The notes beneath the pieces were generated by a model, which was not told where the DNA came from, did no database searches, and saw only the letters and a list, made by a program, of their open reading frames with translations. Shown piece by piece: positions 1-8,455 of a DNA stretch of 34,851 bases (its first letter is position 1; each line of letters starts with the position of its first letter). The translations under genes were made by a program, and so were the position numbers. This DNA comes from an uncultured Erysipelotrichaceae bacterium. Lineage in GTDB: Bacteria; Bacillota_I; Bacilli_A; RFN20; CAG-826. The stretch spans positions 1 through 34,851 of the forward strand of contig CADBXE010000013.1 in assembly GCA_902798595.1 (NCBI GenBank), written 5' to 3'.

Positions 1-51
1 CTTTTTATACTCAAGCACCATCTTGAGTTTTTCTTCTTTTGTCCATCTCAT
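1..51 (-). CDS. IS3-family transposase OrfA (N-terminal fragment)
   Basis: Reading from 51 leftward gives ATG and then MRWTKEEKLKMVLEYKK, cut by the window edge. The charged start leading into a helix resembles the first helix-turn-helix of IS3-family OrfA proteins, which bind the element's ends. A GGAGGGG ribosome binding site precedes the ATG at good spacing. Only 17 residues are visible, so the assignment depends mainly on the inverted-repeat-like sequence just upstream (up to position 93). Confidence 0.55.
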   Translation of the reverse strand, partial: MRWTKEEKLKMVLEYKK

Positions 52-93
52 GATAAAAACCCCTCCAGTTGGTTGTCCAACTTTTGGGGTTCA
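1..93 (-). mobile_element. IS3-family (IS150-like) insertion sequence, left part only
   Basis: The minus strand begins at 93 with TGAACCCCAAAAGTTGGACA, which resembles the terminal inverted repeat of IS3-family, IS150-group elements. After it comes a strong ribosome binding site (GGAGGGG) and the start of an OrfA-like reading frame that runs off the window edge. The element lies about 40 bp beyond the stop codon of the GPH transporter gene and does not interrupt it. The other end is outside the window, so target duplication and family cannot be confirmed. Confidence 0.65.
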
Positions 94-132
94 TATCAAA
101 GCGATATCGTCTTTTTAATTTAATAATTAGGA

Positions 133-2202
133 TTAGGCAACGATAGGATTTCTACCCTTTGCTTCTCTAATCTTGTTGAGTTCCACTAAAGCGGCAGCAT
201 CTTTTTCTTCTTGCTTTGCTTTCATAGCCTTGGCTTTTTCTTCCATGGCTTGCTTTTGCTCAGCAGTCATAGCGTCAAGTTTAGCTTGTTTCTTGGCTTC
301 AGCATCCGCTTTCTTTTGTGCGGCTTTTTGCTCAGCTTCAGCCTTCTTGGCTAAGAACTTAGCGTTTTCTTCTTCAAAGTTGAGACCTTTCTTTTCGCAT
401 TTTTCTTTTAATTCTGCGACTCTAGCTTCTTCGACTAAACGGTTATTTTCTTCTTCTTCGAGTCTTAATCTTTCATCTGGTTCGATCCAGTTACCTTTAG
501 CGGCTAAAACTTCAGCCTTTTGGTCAGCAACGATAGCTTTATTATCGACATTAGTAAATTTCTCAACATTCATGAATAAGAACATGACAGCAATAATGAC
601 GTAGCAAATACCTTCAACACCGAATGATAAGAAGGTGTGTAAGAAACGTTTACCAGCATCGGAAGTGACAACGTTATCTAAACCGACGATGATACCATTA
701 CAAATACCACTCATAGCCACCATGATGGAACCATAGACGGCCATTGAGAAACCATCAGTACGAATACCATGGACCGCTTCTTGGTGGTCTAAGATGTTCG
801 CCATTAACGCTAAAGAAATATACATAGCTGGAGCAGTACCTAAAGCTTTAATACAGAATGAGGCAACGGATACGCCTGTGATAGCATCTGTGTTGCCAAC
901 TAAGCCTAAGCAAGAGAAGGCAGCAGCAGCACCTAACGCTGCAACGATACCACCTAATGAAATGGCTTTAGATTTGGTGAATTTGGCGGCTAGTGGCCAG
1001 ACAAACACCATACCAACAGCGGTTGGAACAGCACCAACGGTGTTAATCATTGAGGAGAGGGAATATTTACCGGTATAAGCTTGAGAGAAGAATGACATAC
1101 CATTATTCTTCATCATGCCACCGAATTGATATAAGAACCAGAATGCCATGAGCATCCACCAATATTTGTCTTTTAAACAAACTTTGGCTTGTTCGCCCAT
1201 TGTGGCTTTTTTTGCTTCTTTAACTTCGCCGCCACTTTCTGAATTCTTGAGGCTTTCTTCTGTAATACGTTCACGTGTGAAGAAGTATTCTAATAAGCAA
1301 CCAATGATTAAGGCAACAATCATGACAATCATTAACACGAACCATCTTTGGTTGGCAGCTTCACGAGTAACATCGATGAAGTATTCATTATCTTTCGCTA
1401 ATTCTTGAACTTGTGTGAAATCACTTGTTGTGACAGGAGCGACATCGGCTAAAGCAATTTTACCTTCTTGGAGCTTTTTCATGATAGCATCATCGAAGAG
1501 GCTATTTGCTTGAGCATATTCGTTAGAATAACGATAAACAGGCATTAAGTGCAACATGTCAACGAAGAAGCCGCCAAACATGCCAGAGACACCAGCAGCA
1601 CCTAATTGTGCAGCCATAACAGCGGTACCTAATAAGCCACGCTTGCCACCATCACGAGTGGATAAGTTAACTAATGCGCTGTGAGATGTGTAATACATTG
1701 GCCATGCGAACGCATAGAACAAGTTGTAACCAACAGCAGCGAAGATAGATGCTAGTAATCCACCTTCCATAGATGCTTGACCAGAAATAAGTCCTTGAAG
1801 GATTGTTTCTTCGTTAGCAGCACCTGGAACTGGGAAGACAAACAATAACACTAATGCAACTGCAATAGCAGGCATACCTAATAAGATGAGCGGTCTTGCT
1901 TTGCCAGCGAGTGATGGTTTTCTTTCCATTAATCTACCGACAAGCAAGTTACCAATAATAATAATGATAGAAGACGCTAATGGAATAACGGTTTCAAGCC
2001 ATTTACCCCATGATCCCATACCAATAACGTTATGCCAGTATTGGACTAACCAGATATTGACGACACCGTTACAGAATAAAGCTAGAATAGGTCCTAGTAA
2101 ATAACCTAATCCGGCTTCAGGAAAGAGAGAAACGCTTCTGCTTTTAATTTTCGAACGCATCAAACGCGTCTCGAAAAAACTCTTTTTTGTTTTTTCAGCC
2201 AT
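133..2202 (-). CDS. GPH-family (MFS_2) sugar:cation symporter with C-terminal coiled coil
   Basis: Polytopic inner-membrane transporter of the glycoside-pentoside-hexuronide type, expected to import a sugar or glycoside with a cation. About twelve hydrophobic segments are visible, with a central hydrophilic loop before the second half. The protein is 689 residues, against about 450-500 for MelB-like members. The excess is an extended central loop and a Lys/Ala/Glu-rich coiled-coil tail of about 128 residues (about 562-689). Start chosen at 2202 (MAEKTKKSFF), because an AGGAGGT site sits just upstream; the open frame to 2274 lacks such a site. It stands alone, transcribed away from the surface-protein gene at 2370. 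Substrate cannot be told from sequence. Confidence 0.82.
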   Translation of the reverse strand: MAEKTKKSFFETRLMRSKIKSRSVSLFPEAGLGYLLGPILALFCNGVVNIWLVQYWHNVIGMGSWGKWLETVIPLASSIIIIIGNLLVGRLMERKPSLAGKARPLILLGMPAIAVALVLLFVFPVPGAANEETILQGLISGQASMEGGLLASIFAAVGYNLFYAFAWPMYYTSHSALVNLSTRDGGKRGLLGTAVMAAQLGAAGVSGMFGGFFVDMLHLMPVYRYSNEYAQANSLFDDAIMKKLQEGKIALADVAPVTTSDFTQVQELAKDNEYFIDVTREAANQRWFVLMIVMIVALIIGCLLEYFFTRERITEESLKNSESGGEVKEAKKATMGEQAKVCLKDKYWWMLMAFWFLYQFGGMMKNNGMSFFSQAYTGKYSLSSMINTVGAVPTAVGMVFVWPLAAKFTKSKAISLGGIVAALGAAAAFSCLGLVGNTDAITGVSVASFCIKALGTAPAMYISLALMANILDHQEAVHGIRTDGFSMAVYGSIMVAMSGICNGIIVGLDNVVTSDAGKRFLHTFLSFGVEGICYVIIAVMFLFMNVEKFTNVDNKAIVADQKAEVLAAKGNWIEPDERLRLEEEENNRLVEEARVAELKEKCEKKGLNFEEENAKFLAKKAEAEQKAAQKKADAEAKKQAKLDAMTAEQKQAMEEKAKAMKAKQEEKDAAALVELNKIREAKGRNPIVA

Positions 2203-2369
2203 AAATGACCTCCTAATGATATGTATCAAAAACAAATACTCTTTAATCATAAATGATTGGTATCGCTTATACAAAGATTTTTATGTGTAAATTCATGGCA
2301 ATTTTGCGATTTATTTATCTTTCCTAGTGAAAAGTAAGAAGAAAACTACTATATTTTTCATGTAGAACT

Positions 2370-4874
2370 ATGCGAAACAATGAGTTTAATAATGTTGAAA
2401 TAACCAACGAAAAGCAGATACGTGGTCTGGAATTTGGTAAAACTCAAGAATCTGAAACTGTATCGCAAAAGGAAAATAAGCTACCTGAAGGTGAGCTTAA
2501 CGAAAAATATGTTGGTAAGACTATCCGCAAACAAACGGAAGTCAATGTTCAGTATGCTAATAAAGCGACCGCTCCTGCTCACGGCTCAACAACTGTTACA
2601 AGTGCGACTACTGCCACTAGTGTAGCGGCAACATCTGCTTCAGTGGTAACTGCAGCCTCTGTCGTCGCGGTCACTGCTATTTCAGTAGCAGCGGGTATTT
2701 CTGTCGCGCTTCATGATTACGAATATAAATTCGAATCTTTCTTAGTAACTAGTAACTCTTTGAGTTATGAGTTATATATCGTAGACCACAAGAATGAAAG
2801 ACCTGATGGTGAACCATATGAAGAATATGATAACTCCCAGGAAGAAGAGCCAATTCAAGAAGAACCTGTTTCTGAAGATCAGGATGAAACTATAGAAGAT
2901 GAAGAAAAAGAGGAAGAGAAAAAGCCATTTACTCTTCATGTATATAACAGTACTTACGATTATTCGATTCCAACAGCTTTATACACCAACTATGGCGAAT
3001 TTACTAATTTAAAACCAAATGAACAATATCATATAGTCTTAACGGAAAACCGTTTTGGTGGTGAAACTATTTTTGACAAAACATTTACCACTAAGCCGGT
3101 GTCAGAGTTTAGAGGCATTACTTGGGATAAGAAATGCAATTTCTTGACCAACACAATGACTGTTCAATTGGATTATCAGGATGACAACGATATCTTCTCT
3201 GACTTTAAGTTTACTCTCAAATCAGAAATGGTGACCGCGACCGGTCCTCTAACTCTTACTTATGATTTAAAGAAAACAACAGAAGAACAAGAGATTAAAT
3301 TAGACCAATATCCAGAGTTTAATCTCGCTTTAATATACAATTATTCCTTTACCTATATGAATAATGGTGAGGAAGTGATTGCTGATTCTGGTACATTCCA
3401 ATTCGAAGATAACTCAGGCGCGGAATCTAAATTCAATAGATTTAAATTTGAAAAGACTGCGAACTTTAAGAATAGAACATTCGAAGTACAATTAGATTTC
3501 GTAGATGACTTTAATGTCTATTCTGATTTCGTTTTAACTTTTATCTATACATTTGATGAACCAGTCACCTCTGACCATCCAGAAGAAAATGAATTTACTG
3601 TTGATATACCATTACAAAAAACAACCGAAATTCAAACAATTGATTTAGATGGTATCGAAATATCCTTATCTGAATCTTATAAATATCGTCTCACTTGTAT
3701 GTATTATGGCGAGAAGAAAATCTTAGAAGAAGGTAATGTCACATTCATTGATAACAGTGGGGCTATTATCAGATTTAACGAGCTCATTTTCGATGAATCA
3801 ATTAACTATGATACTAGAGAAATCACTCTCCAACTCGATTATATCGACGAACTTGGCTATCTCTATGGTTTTGAATTCATTCTCACTGACTTAGAAACGA
3901 ATGAAGAAAGATCATATTATTTAATGGAAACCACTGAACCACAAACAATCGAAGTGAACGAAGTTAAAGAATACGACGAGGATGAAAACCCTGTCTATTA
4001 CATCGATCCTGTGAGACATCAAGTTAAATATTCATTTAGATATATGAGATTAGATGAACAAGTCGATGTTATCAAAGATAAAGAATGCAAATTTAAAAAC
4101 TCACTAGTGTCAACATTCCTTGGCCTTGATACTCCATATGATTTCGCTCTAGAAGATGCATATGAGACATATATTTTACCAATCAGATTCCTCTTTGATG
4201 ACGCTGCGCGTGAATATTCAGAATTTGAAGTATCTTTCTATAAGAATGATGAATTATATGGTCGTTTAGCGTTTGAAGGCGAAACTCATCATAGCAGATG
4301 GATGAATGGTGTATTCACTGAAATGGAAGGCCACACCATTGAAGAAATCATTAATACTCAAATCAAAGTTTCTGTGTCTACCTATGTGGTTAGTATTGAT
4401 AATCCAGGCGGTGTGGAAACTGAGATTTATACTGAATTGGCGACATTCACATTAGACCAAAAGAAAGAATTGTTTGGCCTTGATTTAATGGATGACCCAG
4501 AAGAGCCGGCGAGCATCTCATATGGCAATTACGAAATCATGTTTATTCCAATCTTCTCAGGTAATCCATATTACTTTGAAACATTCTTAAAAGTCGAATG
4601 TCAAACAGGTAATACCTATATGATTCCATTCTATATGGGCACGAAGAATCAAATTGTGCGCGCTAACTTGCGATATTGCAATAACTTCTTTGAAGACAAC
4701 TTCGAAGCAGACTTCTCCAGTCCGGTCAAATTAACAGTTGTTTACTACACCTATCACACGGAAATGCTTCCTGGTGATAGTACAACTGATCCACACGAAG
4801 GGCTTGTGGAGGACGCTGATGGTGAAAAGACCGTCCTCATCTCTGAAAGTTATCAATTCATGCTACAAGCATAA
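2370..4874 (+). CDS. Large membrane-anchored protein with Fn3/Ig-like tandem repeats
   Basis: No family recognised with certainty. The 834 residues divide as follows. An N-terminal polar part of about 75 residues is followed by a low-complexity hydrophobic stretch of Ala, Thr, Val and Ser (about 76-113), probably a membrane anchor. Next is a Fn3-like unit (about 118-245) interrupted by a very acidic insert (about 150-190). Then about five beta-rich units of 107-118 residues start near 247, 354, 468, 582 and 700. The first three share the pattern F..L.FD....Y.....V.LDY.DD...Y..F.F. No cleavable signal peptide or LPXTG motif is seen. The likely topology is N-in with the repeats outside. No Shine-Dalgarno sequence precedes the ATG; a TATATT hexamer at 2350-2355 would give a very short leader. 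Followed after 33 nt by an MscS gene. Confidence 0.75.
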   Translation: MRNNEFNNVEITNEKQIRGLEFGKTQESETVSQKENKLPEGELNEKYVGKTIRKQTEVNVQYANKATAPAHGSTTVTSATTATSVAATSASVVTAASVVAVTAISVAAGISVALHDYEYKFESFLVTSNSLSYELYIVDHKNERPDGEPYEEYDNSQEEEPIQEEPVSEDQDETIEDEEKEEEKKPFTLHVYNSTYDYSIPTALYTNYGEFTNLKPNEQYHIVLTENRFGGETIFDKTFTTKPVSEFRGITWDKKCNFLTNTMTVQLDYQDDNDIFSDFKFTLKSEMVTATGPLTLTYDLKKTTEEQEIKLDQYPEFNLALIYNYSFTYMNNGEEVIADSGTFQFEDNSGAESKFNRFKFEKTANFKNRTFEVQLDFVDDFNVYSDFVLTFIYTFDEPVTSDHPEENEFTVDIPLQKTTEIQTIDLDGIEISLSESYKYRLTCMYYGEKKILEEGNVTFIDNSGAIIRFNELIFDESINYDTREITLQLDYIDELGYLYGFEFILTDLETNEERSYYLMETTEPQTIEVNEVKEYDEDENPVYYIDPVRHQVKYSFRYMRLDEQVDVIKDKECKFKNSLVSTFLGLDTPYDFALEDAYETYILPIRFLFDDAAREYSEFEVSFYKNDELYGRLAFEGETHHSRWMNGVFTEMEGHTIEEIINTQIKVSVSTYVVSIDNPGGVETEIYTELATFTLDQKKELFGLDLMDDPEEPASISYGNYEIMFIPIFSGNPYYFETFLKVECQTGNTYMIPFYMGTKNQIVRANLRYCNNFFEDNFEADFSSPVKLTVVYYTYHTEMLPGDSTTDPHEGLVEDADGEKTVLISESYQFMLQA

Positions 4875-4907
4875 AATAATAAAAATGTTTTTCTGGAGGT
4901 AATCATT

Positions 4908-5975
4908 ATGAAAAAAGAAATGAGAAACAGAATTATTAAGTGGTCGCTATACGTCATATTGCTAGCGGCAACAATTGCTATCTTTGCTCTTGGAAAGTAT
5001 ATCTTTGGTCAAGGCAAAGACATTGCTAAAGATGGTACGGTCTCATGGACAGATCAAGATCCATTGTTCTGGAATTCCAACACTGGTAATGCCTTTGTGG
5101 ATTATTTCTTAGAACACGCTATTCCAAATACCTTAGCGACAATTCGTATCGTTGGTGTGGCGGTGACATTCGCGATTGTCTTACATTACTTAGCAAAAAT
5201 TGTCTTTAGAAGTCAAAAAGGCAAAACCATCTCCCGCTTATTAGTGTCTTTCGCTAAATGGGCCATTGGCTTATGCGCTGTCTTCTTCATCTTAGATGCT
5301 TGGGGTGCTCCTGCTACTGCAACATTAACTGGTGCTGGCGTGTTAGCTCTTATCATAGGTCTTGGTTCCCAATCCTTAGTGGCCGATATCTTAGCCGGTA
5401 TCTTCATCGTTTTCGAAGGCGAATTCCAAGTTGGTGATATCGTCATCGTTGATGGTTGGAGAGGTGAAGTGAGAGAAATTGGTATTAGAACTACAAAACT
5501 CTTGGACGTCGGTGGCAACGTTAAAATCGTTAACAATAGCGAAATCAAAACTATCATTAACCAAACTCAAGAACTTTCCTTAGCGAAATCTTCTGTCTAT
5601 GTTTCCTATAACGCTAGAATTGAAAAAGTTGAAGCGGTTATCTCAGATAACATCGATAAGATTAAAGAAAAGATTCCAGCGATCGTCAAAGGTCCTATTT
5701 ACATGGGCGTCAGTGAATTAGGCGAATCTGGTGTCGAATTATTATTCGTCGCTTATTGTAAAGAAGACGATATTTATCAAGTGCAAAGAGATATCAACCG
5801 TGAAATCAAAATCATGTTTGATGACAATGATATTGAAATTCCATTCAATCAACTCGTTGTTCATATGGGTCAAGATGCTGACCAACCAAAAGTCACCAAA
5901 CAAGATATTAAGAAAGCGGAAAAGTTCAACGAAGAACAAAAAGAACTTTCTCAAGATCTCTCTGTTGATAAATAA
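4908..5975 (+). CDS. MscS-family mechanosensitive ion channel
   Basis: Membrane channel that opens under membrane tension and releases solutes on hypo-osmotic shock. Hydrophobic segments are seen at about 12-32, 60-85 and 108-135. The pore-lining helix and the start of the beta domain fall at about 142-195, with GVLALIIGLGSQSLVADILA followed by EFQVGDIVIVDGWRGEV, the MscS signature. The 355 residues fit a small MscS/YkuT-like channel. The C-terminal tail is charged. A GGAGGT site 8 nt before the ATG supports the start. It lies 33 nt after the repeat surface protein and is probably co-transcribed with it; a strong terminator follows. Confidence 0.93.
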   Translation: MKKEMRNRIIKWSLYVILLAATIAIFALGKYIFGQGKDIAKDGTVSWTDQDPLFWNSNTGNAFVDYFLEHAIPNTLATIRIVGVAVTFAIVLHYLAKIVFRSQKGKTISRLLVSFAKWAIGLCAVFFILDAWGAPATATLTGAGVLALIIGLGSQSLVADILAGIFIVFEGEFQVGDIVIVDGWRGEVREIGIRTTKLLDVGGNVKIVNNSEIKTIINQTQELSLAKSSVYVSYNARIEKVEAVISDNIDKIKEKIPAIVKGPIYMGVSELGESGVELLFVAYCKEDDIYQVQRDINREIKIMFDDNDIEIPFNQLVVHMGQDADQPKVTKQDIKKAEKFNEEQKELSQDLSVDK

Positions 5976-5998
5976 TTACCTCTAATAATAAATACACG

Positions 5999-6030
5999 GG
6001 ATTAGCTCAACTTGGGCTAATCCTTTTTTG
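5999..6030 (+). terminator. Intrinsic terminator after the MscS gene
   Basis: Stem GGATTAGC / GCTAATCC with a 10-nt loop, followed by six T. It closes the surface-protein/MscS unit. Confidence 0.9.
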
Positions 6031-6096
6031 TGCTTTTAAACTGCTTATGCTTAATGGTAAACTATTATAAGAAAAGCACGATTATATCAAAACAAT

Positions 6097-6681
6097 ATGA
6101 AAAGATACTTCTTGTCGTTATTTAGTTGTCTAGTGGTTTGTTCATACGTTAGTGCGTGCTCAGCAAATCTTCCTAAAAAGACATTTGTTGTTTCATTTGA
6201 TTATGGAAACGTTGTAAAAGAAAAAGCGTCTGTACTTTTACCAGGTAACTTAAATTTAGATGGAGTAGAGATAAGAGACTCGCAAGAAAAAAATAGAATT
6301 GTTAACAGACTATACTTGGGTGACAAAGTCGATGTCTATTATAAAGATAAAAAATGTGAGAAAATCGATAGTGTGTTTGTCACTAGAATTAGTAAGAATA
6401 CGCTCGAAATAAACTATTACGTTACACCTGGCTCTGATGGAGAAATAAGTTTCTTCATAGACGCAGAGGCAGGCAAAGATATTCGTTTAAATCATTCGAA
6501 TGTTAAATATATCGTTAATGATGACTATTCTTTCATAAAAAAAGAAGAGGCTGATTTATCTACAAATAAACTTTATGCAACCTATGAAGACGGTGATTAT
6601 GTTGATTACAATGAACCATACGAATATACAACCGTGAAGGTGAATGCCTTCTATTCATTTGATCCAAGAAAAGTTAATTAA
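6097..6681 (+). CDS. Small lipoprotein of unknown function
   Basis: The 194-residue protein starts with a short basic N-terminus, a hydrophobic segment and a lipobox-like YVSAC (Cys21), so it should be lipid-anchored on the outer face of the membrane. The rest is predicted mostly beta, with many Lys/Asp and no recognised domain. There is no Shine-Dalgarno sequence. A possible -10 hexamer TTATAT at 6082-6087 ends 9 nt before the ATG, matching the near-leaderless arrangement of other genes here. It converges on tarJ with no gap (stop codons abut at 6681/6682), and no terminator is visible between them. Confidence 0.7.
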   Translation: MKRYFLSLFSCLVVCSYVSACSANLPKKTFVVSFDYGNVVKEKASVLLPGNLNLDGVEIRDSQEKNRIVNRLYLGDKVDVYYKDKKCEKIDSVFVTRISKNTLEINYYVTPGSDGEISFFIDAEAGKDIRLNHSNVKYIVNDDYSFIKKEEADLSTNKLYATYEDGDYVDYNEPYEYTTVKVNAFYSFDPRKVN

Positions 6682-7722
6682 TTACCAATGCATTAAGTTT
6701 TTACCGATTTCAGTTTTGTTATTAATATCGGCTTCAAAGCATTTATAAATATCACCAACGTTATTAATCTTGTTCTGTGATAAGACCATGATAGATAAGG
6801 CTTCTTGCACTTTCTTATCATTAAGCGCTTTAGCGACATGTTCAAAGTCTTGCTTTGTACTTCTTGTTACACCTTTAAGGGATAAACCTTTTTCTAACAC
6901 CAATCTAGTGTTAATAGGGGATTTCTCTTCGTTAACGCCCATTAAGATCAAATCAGCACCTGGAATCGCTAAATCAATCATATTGTTGATCGCGTCCGCG
7001 GAGAACTTACCACCGACAGCTTCAATGAGGGTGTCGAACTTCTCACCTTTATATTCCGCAAACTTCGCTATTTTAGCGTTCTTGAACGCCTCTAGTTTAT
7101 GGTTATCAATACCAAACACTGTTAAGTCTAATTCTGGATGGTCATGTAAAAGCATAATGTAAACGATATACGCCATAATGCCATCACCAAAGAGGGCTAA
7201 CTTCTCAACTTCATTAAAATCAATTCTTCTTAATGCCGCAGTGGCGACACTTAATAATTCAGAGAAAACAGCGATACTTGGAGCGATAGAATCATCATAC
7301 TTCACAAGTAAATCCGGGCTACACGTGTAGTAGTTTCTTAAAAAACCATCCGCAGTGGAGCTTCTGAAAATAGCTTTAGGATAATAGTTATCACCTAAGT
7401 CTTTTCTATGACATCTACGGTTGGAATTATCACTATAGAACTTATCATCAAATGAGTTAGGCACTAAGATGACTTTATCACCTTTCTTATATGTTCCAGT
7501 TGGATCTTTAACAACTTCCCCAACAGCTTCATGGATTGGGGCTAACGGATATTTATGATTTAAAACATTGATATCACGGTTACCAGAAAAATAACGGATA
7601 TCCGCTTTACAGATAGCCATGGTGTCGACTTTAACAAGGACTTTATTGTCCATGTCTTCGACAGTATCAATGAACTTTTCAATGACACCTGGAGAAGTAA
7701 CCCTAAAGATATTGTTAAACAT
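6682..7722 (-). CDS. tarJ: Ribulose-5-phosphate reductase (ribitol-5-phosphate dehydrogenase) TarJ
   Basis: Medium-chain dehydrogenase/reductase of 346 residues. It is expected to reduce D-ribulose 5-phosphate to D-ribitol 5-phosphate with NADPH, the step before CDP-ribitol formation. The N-terminal part has ICKADIRYFSG and IHEAVGEVV (catalytic Zn-ligand region), then YFRSSTADGF. The Rossmann half carries FGDGIMAYIVY and INTRLVLEKGLSLKG. These segments parallel those of Staphylococcus TarJ, as far as I can recall that sequence. Its start codon overlaps the tarI stop by one base (TAATG), which implies translational coupling. It is the last gene of licD-tarI-tarJ. Confidence 0.88.
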   Translation of the reverse strand: MFNNIFRVTSPGVIEKFIDTVEDMDNKVLVKVDTMAICKADIRYFSGNRDINVLNHKYPLAPIHEAVGEVVKDPTGTYKKGDKVILVPNSFDDKFYSDNSNRRCHRKDLGDNYYPKAIFRSSTADGFLRNYYTCSPDLLVKYDDSIAPSIAVFSELLSVATAALRRIDFNEVEKLALFGDGIMAYIVYIMLLHDHPELDLTVFGIDNHKLEAFKNAKIAKFAEYKGEKFDTLIEAVGGKFSADAINNMIDLAIPGADLILMGVNEEKSPINTRLVLEKGLSLKGVTRSTKQDFEHVAKALNDKKVQEALSIMVLSQNKINNVGDIYKCFEADINNKTEIGKNLMHW

Positions 7723-8438
7723 TAGAAGGTAACCTCAGTCTTTCCAATCTTTAATAAAGCCTTAAGCATCATCAAATCATCAAAAGTGGTGATCTTAAAG
7801 TTTTGAGCACTGCCTTCCACTAAGTGGACGTCGATACCGAATGATAAGACTAACTTAGCGTCATCAGTGACGTTAGGAATGTCTTCTTTAAGCGCTTTTT
7901 CATGAGCGTCTTTAATAATATTAAATTTAAATGTTTGAGGAGTTTGTCCTTGATATAATTCGTTTCTATTTGGAATATCAGAGATAATTTCATTATCTTT
8001 ACTTCTGATAATTGTGTCGCTAGCTTTAATGACGGTATCAACCGCACCAAATTGTTTGCAGACTGCAATGTTATCATTGATAATCTTTTGACTAATTAAT
8101 GGTCTAGCAGCGTCGTGGATGACGATGATATCGTCAGGAGAAGAGACCAATTCTTCAACCGCTTTTAAACCGTTATAAACAGAGATTTGTCTAGAGTTAC
8201 CACCGGCAACAACATCTTTCACTTTGCTTAAATCATATTGCTTACACCAAACTTTAACTTGATCGATATATTGTTCATTAGTGACGATAACAATCTTATC
8301 GACATCATCATTAATTTCAAAAGCTTCAATGGTGTGAATCATTAAAGGCTTTCCATAGATTGGAAGGAATTGTTTTGGCTTATCCGCATTACCCATGCGC
8401 GTACCGCTTCCAGCGGCAAGAATTAAAGCAATATTCAT
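7722..8438 (-). CDS. tarI: Ribitol-5-phosphate cytidylyltransferase TarI (IspD family)
   Basis: IspD-like nucleotidyltransferase of 238 residues that should transfer CMP from CTP to ribitol 5-phosphate, giving CDP-ribitol. Visible motifs are LILAAGSGTRMG (CTP binding, residues about 5-16), KPKQFLPIYGKPL, VIHDAARPL and the C-terminal VEGSAQNFKITTFDDL. Sequence alone cannot fully separate TarI from the isoprenoid enzyme IspD. The adjoining tarJ and licD genes and the TarI-like QGQTPQTFK make TarI more likely. AAGGAG lies 9 nt before the ATG. The licD gene ends 17 nt upstream. Confidence 0.87.
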   Translation of the reverse strand: MNIALILAAGSGTRMGNADKPKQFLPIYGKPLMIHTIEAFEINDDVDKIVIVTNEQYIDQVKVWCKQYDLSKVKDVVAGGNSRQISVYNGLKAVEELVSSPDDIIVIHDAARPLISQKIINDNIAVCKQFGAVDTVIKASDTIIRSKDNEIISDIPNRNELYQGQTPQTFKFNIIKDAHEKALKEDIPNVTDDAKLVLSFGIDVHLVEGSAQNFKITTFDDLMMLKALLKIGKTEVTF

Positions 8439-8455
8439 AGTGGATGACTCCTTTA

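Noticed and set aside
173-604. Open frame on the plus strand opposite the transporter tail (143 aa, Ala/Ser-rich)
   Set aside because: It is the antisense of the Lys/Ala/Glu repeat tail, whose codons lack stops on the other strand; no start signal and no family resemblance.
7722-8438. Reading the IspD-like gene as ispD of the methylerythritol phosphate pathway
   Set aside because: The fold allows it, but the one-base overlap with tarJ and the adjacent licD point to TarI.
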